Shown in pieces: positions 27,725 to 37,390 of a stretch of 64,000 bases of DNA (positions are counted from its first letter, which is position 1; every line of letters begins with the position of its first letter). Both the position numbers and the translations under genes were made by a program. This DNA is from Colius striatus (taxonomy: Eukaryota > Chordata > Aves > Coliiformes > Coliidae), in contig NC_084763.1 in assembly GCF_028858725.1 (NCBI RefSeq), positions 7,874,001-7,938,000 of the forward strand. Reading direction: 5' to 3'. A model generated the notes under the pieces. The model had not been told where the DNA came from. It made no database searches and saw only the letters and a program-made list of their open reading frames with translations.

Positions 27725-29199
27725 AAATCAAGACGAGGTTTTTAGCAGATACAGTTAAACTAGACAACATTTAACAAGCAACACATCTATGATCAAGTGA
27801 CTCAGCTGATGCTGCTCGCTAACCACGCAAAATCACAGTTTCTGCTGTCACAGGTGTGATTTACCATTATCACATCACCAATCTCTTCTGAAAAAGCAAC
27901 AAAAACATTGTGCTTGTCGAGTTAATTCACTGAATGAAATCCATTAATCCTGCTTATTGGAAATCTGGGTTGTCCCTGTAAAACATTTCAACAAATACAG
28001 TTATTAAAGTACGTGTTTAGCTGAGAAGGTCTGACAAAGTCTAAAATGGTGAAGTCTCAACACGTTCTCTAGCATGAATGAATGTATAGAACAATTGTGC
28101 TAAACTCATTTGGAAAAACTCATGGCTAAACACTCGAGAACTTATCAAAATTAGAATGCATTGCAACAGGAAAACCACATTCTCAAAAGCACCAAAAAGA
28201 ATGCCTAATCCATCTGAACTACGCGTTTAGTAATTCACAAATTTCAGCATTGTTAGAAAGGTCAAATATTTCTTCCCCCACATACCAAGTCTATGAAGAA
28301 CAACATTCATCCTGAAAAAGTCTAATACATAAATAACAGAAAAACTCTTAAAGTTCTGTGTCTGAACATGAGAACCTCTGGTGCATTCTACCCAAAGTAT
28401 CTGTCCCTGAAAACTATCAACAAACAAACAAAACCCCAGACATTCTGCATCTGGCCTACTTAAAACTGCAAAGCTGATGAAAAACATCTACTAAAAATAA
28501 CAACAACCCTGTTGGCTTACAAATGAGCTCTCTTGCAATGTCGGATTGACTAACAATCCCCCAAAACACTAGGATTTCCAGAAAAAAACGACAGCTCACA
28601 TAGGAATTAATGCTCACAGTCCTACATCACGTTATAAATGCCAAAATTACATATATCCATAACAAAATGTACTGACAACTGTGCAGAAATATTGTGATGG
28701 CCTTATACCTCTAAGCATAATAACATGATTTAGAAAGGGATCTTTTTAAAGTGTAGAAGTTTTGGTGGATATTTTCTATGTTAAGCTCAACTTCTTTATC
28801 TATGGGCACCCGATTACCACAGAACTGGGGACTGAGGCACAGTTAGCACTTCATCAATGAGTAACTTTAACTGCGGGCATAGATCGAACTGCCGTAAACT
28901 TAACCAGTTTGTACCAGTGCAACCCTTGAGATACACGGCAAAACGATATGATTCCAGAATAAATGACCCACTTCTAATCCAGACACTGCAATCGGGAAGC
29001 ACCTCTCCAACGTTACCTAAATCCAGCCCGATGCTAACATTAAACGCCAACACAACATTTTCCCACGCTGGAAACCAGAGGTTTGCATTTCCCCGACTTG
29101 TTCACACGCCGTGACCTGCGGGACAAACAGGTCACCGTACCTCGGTGAAGATGTATTTGCTGAACCAGGACCTCCAGCAGAAAGGGAAAAACAATCCTC

Positions 29200-29850
29200 C
29201 AGCCTGCAGGTCCGCCAGCCGCCGGAGAGCTGCCGGTCAGTCGGGGTTGCGGCAGCACGGGCGGCTCTCCCGCTCAGCACCCTCTGAGCCCCATGGACAC
29301 CCTCCTTCCCGGCGAGGAGACCCCTGAACCGCCCTGCCCAGCCCCCTCCCCCCACGTGACCTCCTCTTGCTTCCTCCTCCTCCTCCTCTCCCTGCCCCCG
29401 CCAAGTGCTTCTTCTCCCCCTCCCCGCCCCAACGCGACAGCGAACGCTGCAGCGCGGGACAAAGCGGCCCTGGCAGAGCAGAGGCCGCGCTGCGCCCCCT
29501 CCCCGCGCGCTGTGCCCCTGCCCCGCTCCCCTCAGCCACGGCCTCCCCACCTGAGGCGCGGCCAGGCCGCCCCCTCCGCCAACAACGCGCCCCGCATCCC
29601 TCTCGCCTTTTCCCCTCACCTTAACCCCATCCCCTCGCTCCCTGCTGCCGGGCGAGGGGAAGCGGTGACGCTTACCGTGGGCGCGCCGCTCCGGCCCGGA
29701 GGAGAGGCCCCGCACCGCAGCCAAGCACCACCGCAGCGAAACAGCGCCGCAGGCCCCGGGGACTGGAGAGGCGGGGCTCGGCGCGGAAGGGGGCGGGGCC
29801 TGGCACCGGAGGGGCGGGGCTTGTTCCGGGGCGGGGGCACAGCGCGGCCC
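29200..29850 (-). promoter_or_regulatory. STARD3NL: CpG-island promoter of STARD3NL with GC boxes
   Basis: Base composition changes sharply to GC-rich and CpG-dense. Sp1-type GC boxes lie at about 29,769, 29,789-29,800, 29,811-29,820 and 29,828-29,838, just upstream of the predicted exon 1. There is no TATA box. A CACGTG E-box is at 29353-29358 in the start of intron 1, beside a CCT-triplet polypurine/polypyrimidine tract (about 29,369-29,391). Confidence 0.8.
29676..29760 (-). other. STARD3NL: STARD3NL exon 1 (non-coding, predicted)
   Basis: A good donor, CCACG/GTAAGC, ends the predicted first exon at 29676 inside the CpG island, in the orientation of the gene. The upstream limit is a guess because no initiator is evident. 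GC boxes begin about 10 nt further upstream. An alternative donor (ACCGAG/GTACGG, boundary near 29,135) could mark another first exon. Confidence 0.6.
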
Positions 29851-30513
29851 GGTACCGCCCCGCCGCTGCCCGTGCGGGCCCGGGCTGTCCGCGGCGCCCC
29901 CGGTACCGCCCCGCCGCTGCCGGTGCGGGCCCGGGCTGTCCGCGGCGCCCCCGGTACCGCCCCGCCGCTGCCGGTGCGGGCCCGGGCTGTCCGCGGCGCC
30001 CCCGGTACCGCCCCGCCGCTGCCCGTGCGGGCCCGGGCTGTCCGCGGCGCCCCCGGTACCGCCCCGCCGCTGCCGGTGCGGGCCCGGGCTGTCCGCGGCG
30101 CCCCCGGTACCGCCCCGCCGCTGCCGGTGCGGGCCCGGGCTGTCCGCGGCGCCCCCGGTACCGCCCCGCCGCTGCCCGTGCGGGCCCGGGCTGTCCGCGG
30201 CGCCCCCGGCACCGCCCCGCCGCTGCCGGTGCGGGCCCGGGCTGTCCGCGGCGCCCCCGGTACCGCCCCGCCGCTGCCCGTGCGGGCCCGGGCTGTCCGC
30301 GGCGCCCCCGGCACCGCCCCGCCGCTGCCGGTGCGGGCCCGGGCTGTCCGCGGCGCCCCCGGTACCGCCCCGCCGCTGCCGGTGCGGGCCCGGGCTGTCC
30401 GGGGCGCCCCCGGTACCGCCCCGCCGCTGCCGGTGCGGGCCCGGGCTGTCCGCGGCGCCCCCGGTACCGCCCCGCCGCTGCCGGTGCGGGCCCGGGCTGT
30501 CCGCAGTGCCCCC
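29851..30513. repeat. GC-rich minisatellite, 13 x 51 bp
   Basis: A 51-bp unit starting GGTACCGCCCCGCCGCTGCC repeats 13 times at exact 51-bp steps (29851, 29902 ... 30463) with no insertions or deletions. Copies differ at few sites: C or G at unit position 21; GGCACC instead of GGTACC in copies 8 and 10; single changes in copies 11 and 13. Each unit has about ten CpGs. Because 51 is a multiple of three, long open frames cross it on both strands, and these are not evidence of a gene. It abuts the GC boxes of the STARD3NL promoter. Confidence 0.98.
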
Positions 30514-30611
30514 GGTATCGCCCCGGTAGCGCCCTGCCGCTGCCATTGTTGCCAGGCTATGGCGCGGCCGATCTGCGCTGTGAGGGTTCAGGGCAGAGCG
30601 TGGGGAACGTG

Positions 30612-30816
30612 AACGTGAAGACAAACTTCTTTGGTGTTAGGTGAGGGAGCCTTGGCACAGGCTGCCCAGGGAAGGTGTGGAGGCTGCTTCTCTGGAGGTT
30701 TCCAAACCCGCCTGGACACGTTCCTGTGCGACTTGGTGGAGAGGAACCTGCTTTAGCAGGTTGAATTGGATATCTCCAGAGGTCCCTTTCAACTCTGGCC
30801 ATTCTGGGACTCTGTA
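30612..30816 (+). mobile_element. CR1 fragment beside the minisatellite
   Basis: The stretch contains the CR1 3' region (gtgagggagccttggcacag, then gctgcccagggaaggtgtgg and aggtccctttcaactctggcc). It reads on the + strand and ends near 30,816 at a decayed ATTCTG repeat. It lies about 100 bp beyond the last minisatellite copy. Confidence 0.92.
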
Positions 30817-31141
30817 AACACCCCCAAATTGTAATGAAGCGATCAAAATGAGCACTGAAACCAATTATCTGCCATTGGCATAAATTCCACTGAAGCTCGT
30901 GTGTCTTGTCATAGCTCAGTCCTTACATTTTACAGAGACTGGCACCAAAAAATCCAAGTGCCAGGGAATTGTCTCTGTGAAAATATGTCAGAGACTCAAC
31001 CAAGCAGCCACTTAAGAAAACCATCCTCTCCTTTGGGAAAGTGTGGTCTCTGATCTTACTGAAGCCCAAAGCTTGTCAAATTAAGCTCACACATGCCATA
31101 AGGTTTGCCTGTCATTCATTGTTGCAGGTCACATCCATAGA

Positions 31142-31215
31142 GTTATAGAATCATTTCAGTTGGAAAAAGGCTTTAAGATCAAATCCAACCACTAACCTCA
31201 CACTACCAAGCCCGT
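31142..31215 (-). mobile_element. CR1 3'-end fragment
   Basis: ATAGAATCATTTCAGTTGGA, followed by aaaaggctttaagatca and aatccaaccactaacct, matches the reverse-oriented 3' end of one CR1 subfamily. Confidence 0.85.
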
Positions 31216-31652
31216 TGTACATCTCTTCTAAGAAAAAATGTACAGCAATAATGTGTCTTGTCCTACACATCAAGTTATACAGAGAAAAGAAGAGCAAACT
31301 AAATTTTGTCATGGCTATTGCATGACAAATGGAGGAAGAAGGATTAAAGAAGTCTAGGAAAAAAGGCTGCAGCAAGATGATGTTGACATTTAAATTCCTG
31401 ACAAGGCAGAAGTGATATGAAATAGCACTGAGATGAATAGAGCAAGTGTCTTTTTTATACTAGTGTCACTTGTCTCTGTCCTCAAACTCCTTGTCCCATT
31501 GACAGCTCTTCTAGGGTACCAGTGAGAACTGGGAGAGGTTAAACCATACAGAGAGAGCTAGAGAATGCAGTGTTTGGCTTAAAGGGAAAGGCATGAGGCA
31601 GCTATGGAAGGCAGGAGAAAAATGGATCCTGAATCACATCCAAGTGAGGGGA

Positions 31653-31698
31653 AATCTTTTGAGATCCCTTCCAGCCCTTGAGATTCTGTGATTCTGTG
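31653..31698 (+). mobile_element. CR1 3'-terminal remnant
   Basis: A fragment of about 45 bp, tgagatcccttccagcccttg, ends in two ATTCTGTG-type terminal repeats, the CR1 hallmark in + orientation. Confidence 0.8.
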
Positions 31699-32598
31699 AA
31701 ACCTCTGTCATAAGATAACAAATTGATGTCTGAAGACCCAACAGATTAATGTTTGAGTCTCCCCTTCTAGCTGGTCTACCTCCTCTCTTCTACTGGCTTT
31801 GTCAAAATGCTGCCTTACAGAATCTCACTGGGTAGAAAATAGTGCTCATTCTGCTTTTTGTTTTCTGTAGGGTGCAGGGAAAGGATCCTGATGAGTGAAG
31901 AGCTGTTTCAGTTCCTACTGCAAGGAGTCAAAAACATCCTTTGTCTTGCATTATTCAAGGAAATAAAAGTAACATTGAGAACACCAACTCATCCTGTGAT
32001 GGCAATGCTGTCCAAAGGGAGGACATTTAGCAGTGCAGGCTTGGAAAAAAAAAAGAGCTGAGCATGGGCTAGTGAGAAAGTTTTTCTAGGCTGTGCAGAG
32101 GCATTTTCTTAACCCCCAGTGGATCTGAATGTAGAGAAGGACAGATGTTAGATCATGTAAGGAAGCACTCTGCAGTTTCTTCAGCAGCGTGTTATTAACA
32201 GGGGCATGTCTCTGTCCTGACGCTGAAGTTGGAATGTGAGCAACTGTGTTTTGTGTGCAGGTAATGGAGTGCCTGCTCCACCTTCCAAAGGAGTGGAGCA
32301 GGTTGCACACAGGTCTCAGACAACATTCCACTTAAATTGTTACCTTGGACTATGTCCACGTGTGCCTATTACAAGGCATTAAGGAAAAGAGTGTCTGTAA
32401 TCTTCTGGAGCAAGAGAAATGGAAAGAGAAGCACGGGGTCAGGACTCCTACTTTACATGCTAAAGCCTTCCTCATTTGATTTTCCTATTATTCTTTTTAA
32501 GTGCCCATTTTCAGTCTTTAGGTCTGCTCCCACTGTGAAAAGCCTGCGGCAGTAATGGGTTCTTTGTCAGAGTAAGTAGCTAGCAATCAGGTTAATCA

Positions 32599-32930
32599 GA
32601 GAATCATAGTATGCTAGGAGTTGGAAGGTACCTTTAGAGATCATCTAGTCCAACTCCCTGCTAAAGCAGGTTCACCTAGATCAGGTCACACAGGAAGGCA
32701 TCCAGGCAGGTTTGAAGACCTCCAGAGAAGGAGCCTCCACACTCTCCCTGGGCAGCCTGTGCCAGGGCTCCCTCACCTCACAGTGAAATAGTTTTTTCTT
32801 ATGTCTAAGGGGAACTTTTTGTATTCCAGCTTTTTTTCATTACCCCTCATCCTGTCACTTGAGACAATAAAAAAAAGTGCCTCCCCATCCTCTTGTTTCA
32901 TATTTATATAAATCCTCTTGATTTGTGTTT
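32599..32930 (-). mobile_element. CR1 fragment, about 330 bp
   Basis: The left edge has the reversed 3' terminus (AGAATCATAGTATGCTAGGA). The CR1 3' UTR follows, with the segments tccagagaaggagcctccac and gggcagcctgtgccagggct. The right end fades near 32,930 in AT-rich sequence. Confidence 0.92.
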
Positions 32931-33209
32931 GTGTGTTGTTCCCAATATGCTTATTCTCAGCTCTATATTCTCTTTCTAGGAAAGACCATTAGGCTTTGGT
33001 AGTTCTCTGAGAGCTGAAGGAATCCTAATTCCATACTGAAGAACGCAGATAATAGGTAAAGTCTTATTAAAGCCACTGGCTGCAAATTGCTTTATAAAAA
33101 TTCCTTGCCCTTAAAGTGTGGCAAGGGTAGGTCAGGAGGGATGCCAAATGGAGGCAAATATGCCTGAGCTCTTCCTAATCTGCTATCCTGGTAGATGAGA
33201 GCTTGTTAA

Positions 33210-33274
33210 GGAGCAAGCTGGACTAGATGATCTCTAAATGTCCCTTGCAAGCCCTACCATTCTATGATTCTATG
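33210..33274 (+). mobile_element. CR1 3'-end fragment
   Basis: GCTGGACTAGATGATCTCTA, then atgtcccttgcaagccc and ATTCTATG repeats ending at 33,274, mark a + strand CR1 3' end of about 65 bp. Confidence 0.9.
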
Positions 33275-36200
33275 AAGAAGGCTTTCCTGTCACACAGATT
33301 GTGGTATAAAGCTTCCTATCCTGTGCTGGAACTGAAATAGGGATGGTCATTTCAGCATGATCCCTCACCTGGAGTCTCAGTTAAAGCAGGACACTGCTCC
33401 TTGCTCTCCATGCTGGATTTGGGACATCAGTTAGTTGTTCTCAACAGCAGCTAATGTGAAGTCTGGGTGCTGAAACAGTTATTCTCAATATGCCTCATTA
33501 TATCAAGTAGATGGATGTAAAATGAGATGCTTTCTGGTACATCTCAAGTATTTCTTTCCTGCTCTTTCATGCTGTGGTAAACAACTGAAATTAATAATTT
33601 GGTTCCTACAACAGAATATGCACAAGTAATCCTGTAGTTAAACACAGTGTCTAAAGATAAGACACTAAGATAAACAAAGTCATTACACCCCCAAATCTCC
33701 TTTGAAGTCAAAGGAACCGATCTGCTTAAATCTGTTTTAGGATGTGATGAAAGGTTCATATTCCTGTGCATGACTGGTTCTCAAACCTCAAGCTACAAAG
33801 CCACAACCAAAGACATCCTTGGTTAACATATCTGCTTCTCTAGCTGATGTGCTGATAATGTCTATTTCTCCTTCAAGTAAAGTGAAGTAGATTGCACTGG
33901 GGGTGATTAGATGGCTTCCTAGTTAGATAACATGTGGGATGTGATTAAGTATTTCTACAGTAGAAGAGGAAGAGAAAAAAAACCCCTGTTGAGTGAGTAT
34001 AGAGTTAGGATTCTCACATAATTTCTGTATTACACTTCAGAGTTCAAGCTGACATTAATGCTTTCTTCCATGATGTATTCCAAGTTGCAATGAACCACCC
34101 AGTGTAGGGACTGTTAACTCATCCCGTGGCAAGACAATGACTAAGGGAAACCAAGACTCAAACTCCAACCATTTGTCAGGCATTGAAATAAAACATGTTC
34201 TTTTTTAGATCTCTTTTTTTTTCAGGATGACATGATGGTATTAGTGCAAGGAGTAATTGCTGCTTAATATTCAGTGCAGAATCTGAGCAGCACCCATCAG
34301 AATATTTCATGACACCGAATTAAAAGGCTGATGTACCACTTGTGCAGGCGCTTCTGCATGCCATGAAATTAGATAACTCCCACCTACACTTGTTTTCTCG
34401 AGTACTAAAAGCCCCCAGCTTTCTAACATGTGCATGAATCAAACTTTCTAAACCTGTGCTCTAAAGAAAACCTTTCCTTCCCTAGGAAAGAAACAAGCAC
34501 AACATACCACTTTCTCTGATGTTAATGGCAACTTTACAAGACTGAAATCCACAGCAGTTCGCTGGTCAGCTCAGTGACAGAAATGTTCTTCTCTGAGCTC
34601 TTGCCTGTCATCAGAGCAAAACAAATCCTGTCTTAAAGATAAGAGCTTATTCACTTGGGGAGAATAAAGAAATGCATGCACTTTGGTTTTAAACAAAAGA
34701 TGACTTAGAATATCTGTTGGCATTTGCAAAGTGCTTTGTGCACACAGACTGCTGCTGGGCCATTTTGCAGCCAATTTCTCTTTTTTTGGTCATGCACACT
34801 CATGTTCTATCTCTTTGCAAACTCTTTGTCTTTTCCACTCATCCTGCCTTGTCTTTCTAATATGGATTATTATTATTTCCTATTAATTTTATCAATTCTG
34901 TTCTGTTCCATCTACAGCTGCCCTGTTTCTATACGTCTTTTTCAGATTGTTCTTCCTTTTTCTTTTGTATCAAGTTCCCCTGCCCCAGGAAAAGTGCTTT
35001 CACCCACATCTAGAGTTTAAAAGTTTAATGAGAGCAAAAATGAGTTTCAAACATCTCATGGAGTTTTTCTTTTCCCTAGGAATCAGTGATAAACTCTTTA
35101 CCTGTACCTGAAACTATCTTGCTGTCTTTACCAAAAGCCTTTTATATACAATCCTTATATACAGCAATAATTGCCTCAATTTTAGCTACATTTTTTGTAT
35201 ATAGAATACTGTATATACTCCTGACACTCAATTCTGCTTTACTCTCTTTTACCTGTTTTTGTGTGTTTCTGGGTTCAACTGTCCATGGCTCTCACTTAAA
35301 GAAGTTCCTTTTATGCATTGAGATATATCTAGTAATGTTAACCTTAGGAATATGTGTAGATACTTGTGGGACCAAATACACATCTGTTAGTTTCGTGAAG
35401 CTTTAAAAGGAAGGCATTCTTCTTGCCAATCTTGTGACCAGAATTATTGAAACTAAAATGTTTAAGTGAAAAATGAGAAGTAAAAAATATAAACCAAACA
35501 AACCCAACACCCCATGCCAGACATTTTAAGTGTGACCCTTTGAGACAGATACATATATTGTGGTTTTTTTCTTCTAAAAGAGGAAATATATCCAGATTAC
35601 TGTACAGAAACTGCCTTGTAAGCAAGACAGGGTCTTTCACCAGACTGGATTTTACCCAGGAAGTATTTATAATGGTCATTCTGTAAAGCCAGCAGACCAG
35701 CAGAGTTGGAGTACAGTTGTAACTTTCAAGAAACAAATTTACATTTATGGCATTATCAGTTTGAGACTTACATAGTTAACCATGTAGTACTACCAAGAGA
35801 GTAACTGTTTCCTGGATAATTTGCATATGTGCATAGTTCTTTGCCTCTAGTTACGTTGAATAACATTTTCTGAACCTAACTATACTGAACTCTAAGGAAA
35901 TAATCTATAATTAAAGCACTGTCTGTTCTAGAAAGGCTGAAAATGCTGACGGGTTACTTAAAAGGGTGTTTTGAGAAAAGCTGCTCAAAAGCACTTGGAA
36001 GTAGTGCTCAAATAGCTGCTGTCCACTTTTTTTTCATCTTAAATGGCTGTAGAGTGAGCAGGTCTCTCTAGCCCTTGTTTCCTCCCTCCTCTTCCTCCTC
36101 TCTGTTTTGCTTTAAGGATGTTCTAACAGGAACACTGCTAACATCAAACACATTGCTCCTGTCTGAATGACAAACATTTTTCTGAATAAAACATTTGAGG

Positions 36201-36740
36201 GGGTTTCTGAGTAAGTGGATTAAAAGGTGATAAATCATGCAAATAAAAATGAGACAAGGAGAATTATGCAAGTGTCAAGGTAACCTGAAATATTCAGACG
36301 ACTAAACCTTGCAATTTTTTTCCCCTCCATGCTTTAGCACATGACCACTTAAGTAGGTATCAGATGTTAAACCATCTTTCTCCCAAAGCAATAGACACAA
36401 GAATAAACTACAGAATCCACCTTTCAGTTTTCTGTAATCTAATTTAGTGAAACTGATGCATTCTGTCCTTTAACTCGTTCCTGTCCAAAAGATGTCAGGT
36501 ACTCTTTTCCATCTCCTTTACTGTTCCCACACTGCAGTTTCTTGTGAAATTCCCATGTAGTTTAGGTTTGTTTTTTCATGGGCCTCGTGTAGTGTATTGG
36601 ATGCGTTTTCAGTAGAATCAGATTAGATGAGCTGCTTCAAAATGATGCTCTTTTTGAAGCTACTGCTCAGGACCCGTGCAGGCATGACATCTACTTCTTC
36701 ATATGATTCCCTTGCCAATCCCTTTTTGTCTCAAGAGGGG

Positions 36741-37390
36741 TATAAAGCATATCAGAGCCACTCTCACAGTGTGCAGTAAGGATGTTTCAAACTGCTCAGA
36801 AACTTGGTAGCTTCACCCCTGCCTGTACAACCGTGCCCCTGACCCTTTGCAACTATAGTCACGGGAGATGCTTTTAAACTTGTTTTTACAGCCATGAGCC
36901 GATTTCTCTTGTCGGCAGCCCAGAGGCTGGGTGATGGAGGCCGGGAGCTGGTGCCGCTGAGCCGCAGCTCGGGCTCCGGCGGGTGCCCGGCCGGCGGCGG
37001 GGGGAAGGCTGGCGGGTCCCCGCTGCGCTCCCGGGGAACGGCGCCCGGAGCGCTTGGCTGGGGGCGGGAAGCCAGCCCCCTCTTCTGGGCAACCGGCATG
37101 CTGCACTTTCTACTCCTGCAAGCCAAATCGAGTCAGCTGGCGATGTTTCTACCCACCTCTGTGTCGCGACAATTGCCGCTTTCAGCGAAAAGCCGGCCTT
37201 TGCCAGCCGAGGAGTTTCACCTCCGCCCGTCATTGGAAGGGACCATGAAAGGAATCATCTGTGGCTCTGCACGGCAGTAAGCAGAAAAAAAACCACGATC
37301 TGTTTCATCGAGCAAAAGATATCCTGGAAAGGATGAAAGTCAGAAATTCATTCGGCCCTGAAAACGTAGAAGGTGGATGGTGGAAATGAG
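36741..37390. promoter_or_regulatory. Isolated CpG island with TATA-like box (candidate promoter)
   Basis: From about 36,895 to 37,235 the sequence is abruptly GC- and CpG-rich in otherwise AT-rich surroundings. TATAAAG sits at 36741-36747. At 36,880-36,905 a TTTTTACAG precedes CCATGAGCC, resembling an acceptor followed by a start codon. The + frame from that ATG is 128 codons, basic and Gly/Pro-rich, and matches nothing I know. Open frames also run on the - strand. It could start a lncRNA or an unknown gene, or be a CpG-rich remnant. Confidence 0.45.

Larger units (their letters stand above)
19970..29675 (-). other. STARD3NL: STARD3NL intron 1 (about 9.7 kb)
   Basis: This large first intron holds an AAAC microsatellite (20,600-20,619), a GC-richer stretch about 22.0-24.4 kb with several short chance ORFs, a CR1 fragment (25,484-25,560), a GGGA run (about 26,571-26,585), and a hairpin/direct-repeat cluster (27,629-27,724). 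Its first half-kilobase at the right edge belongs to the CpG island. No further exon was recognised. Confidence 0.7.
30817..36740. other. Gene-free stretch with CR1 fragments
   Basis: No exon of a known gene was recognised. Four CR1 pieces are listed separately (31,142; 31,653; 32,599; 33,210). T-rich open frames around 34.7-35.4 kb encode hydrophobic low-complexity strings typical of AT-rich non-coding DNA. Confidence 0.65.

Noticed and set aside
29017..30624. Open frames of 535 codons (-) and 439 codons (+) across the CpG island and minisatellite
   Set aside because: They arise because the 51-bp repeat is a multiple of three and GC-rich DNA has few stops. The repeated peptides (GTAPPLPVRARAVRGAP and its reverse-strand forms) exist on both strands and match no family.
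34724..35406. Two hydrophobic + strand ORFs suggesting membrane proteins
   Set aside because: T-rich DNA automatically encodes Phe/Leu/Ile-rich strings; there is no family match or gene structure.
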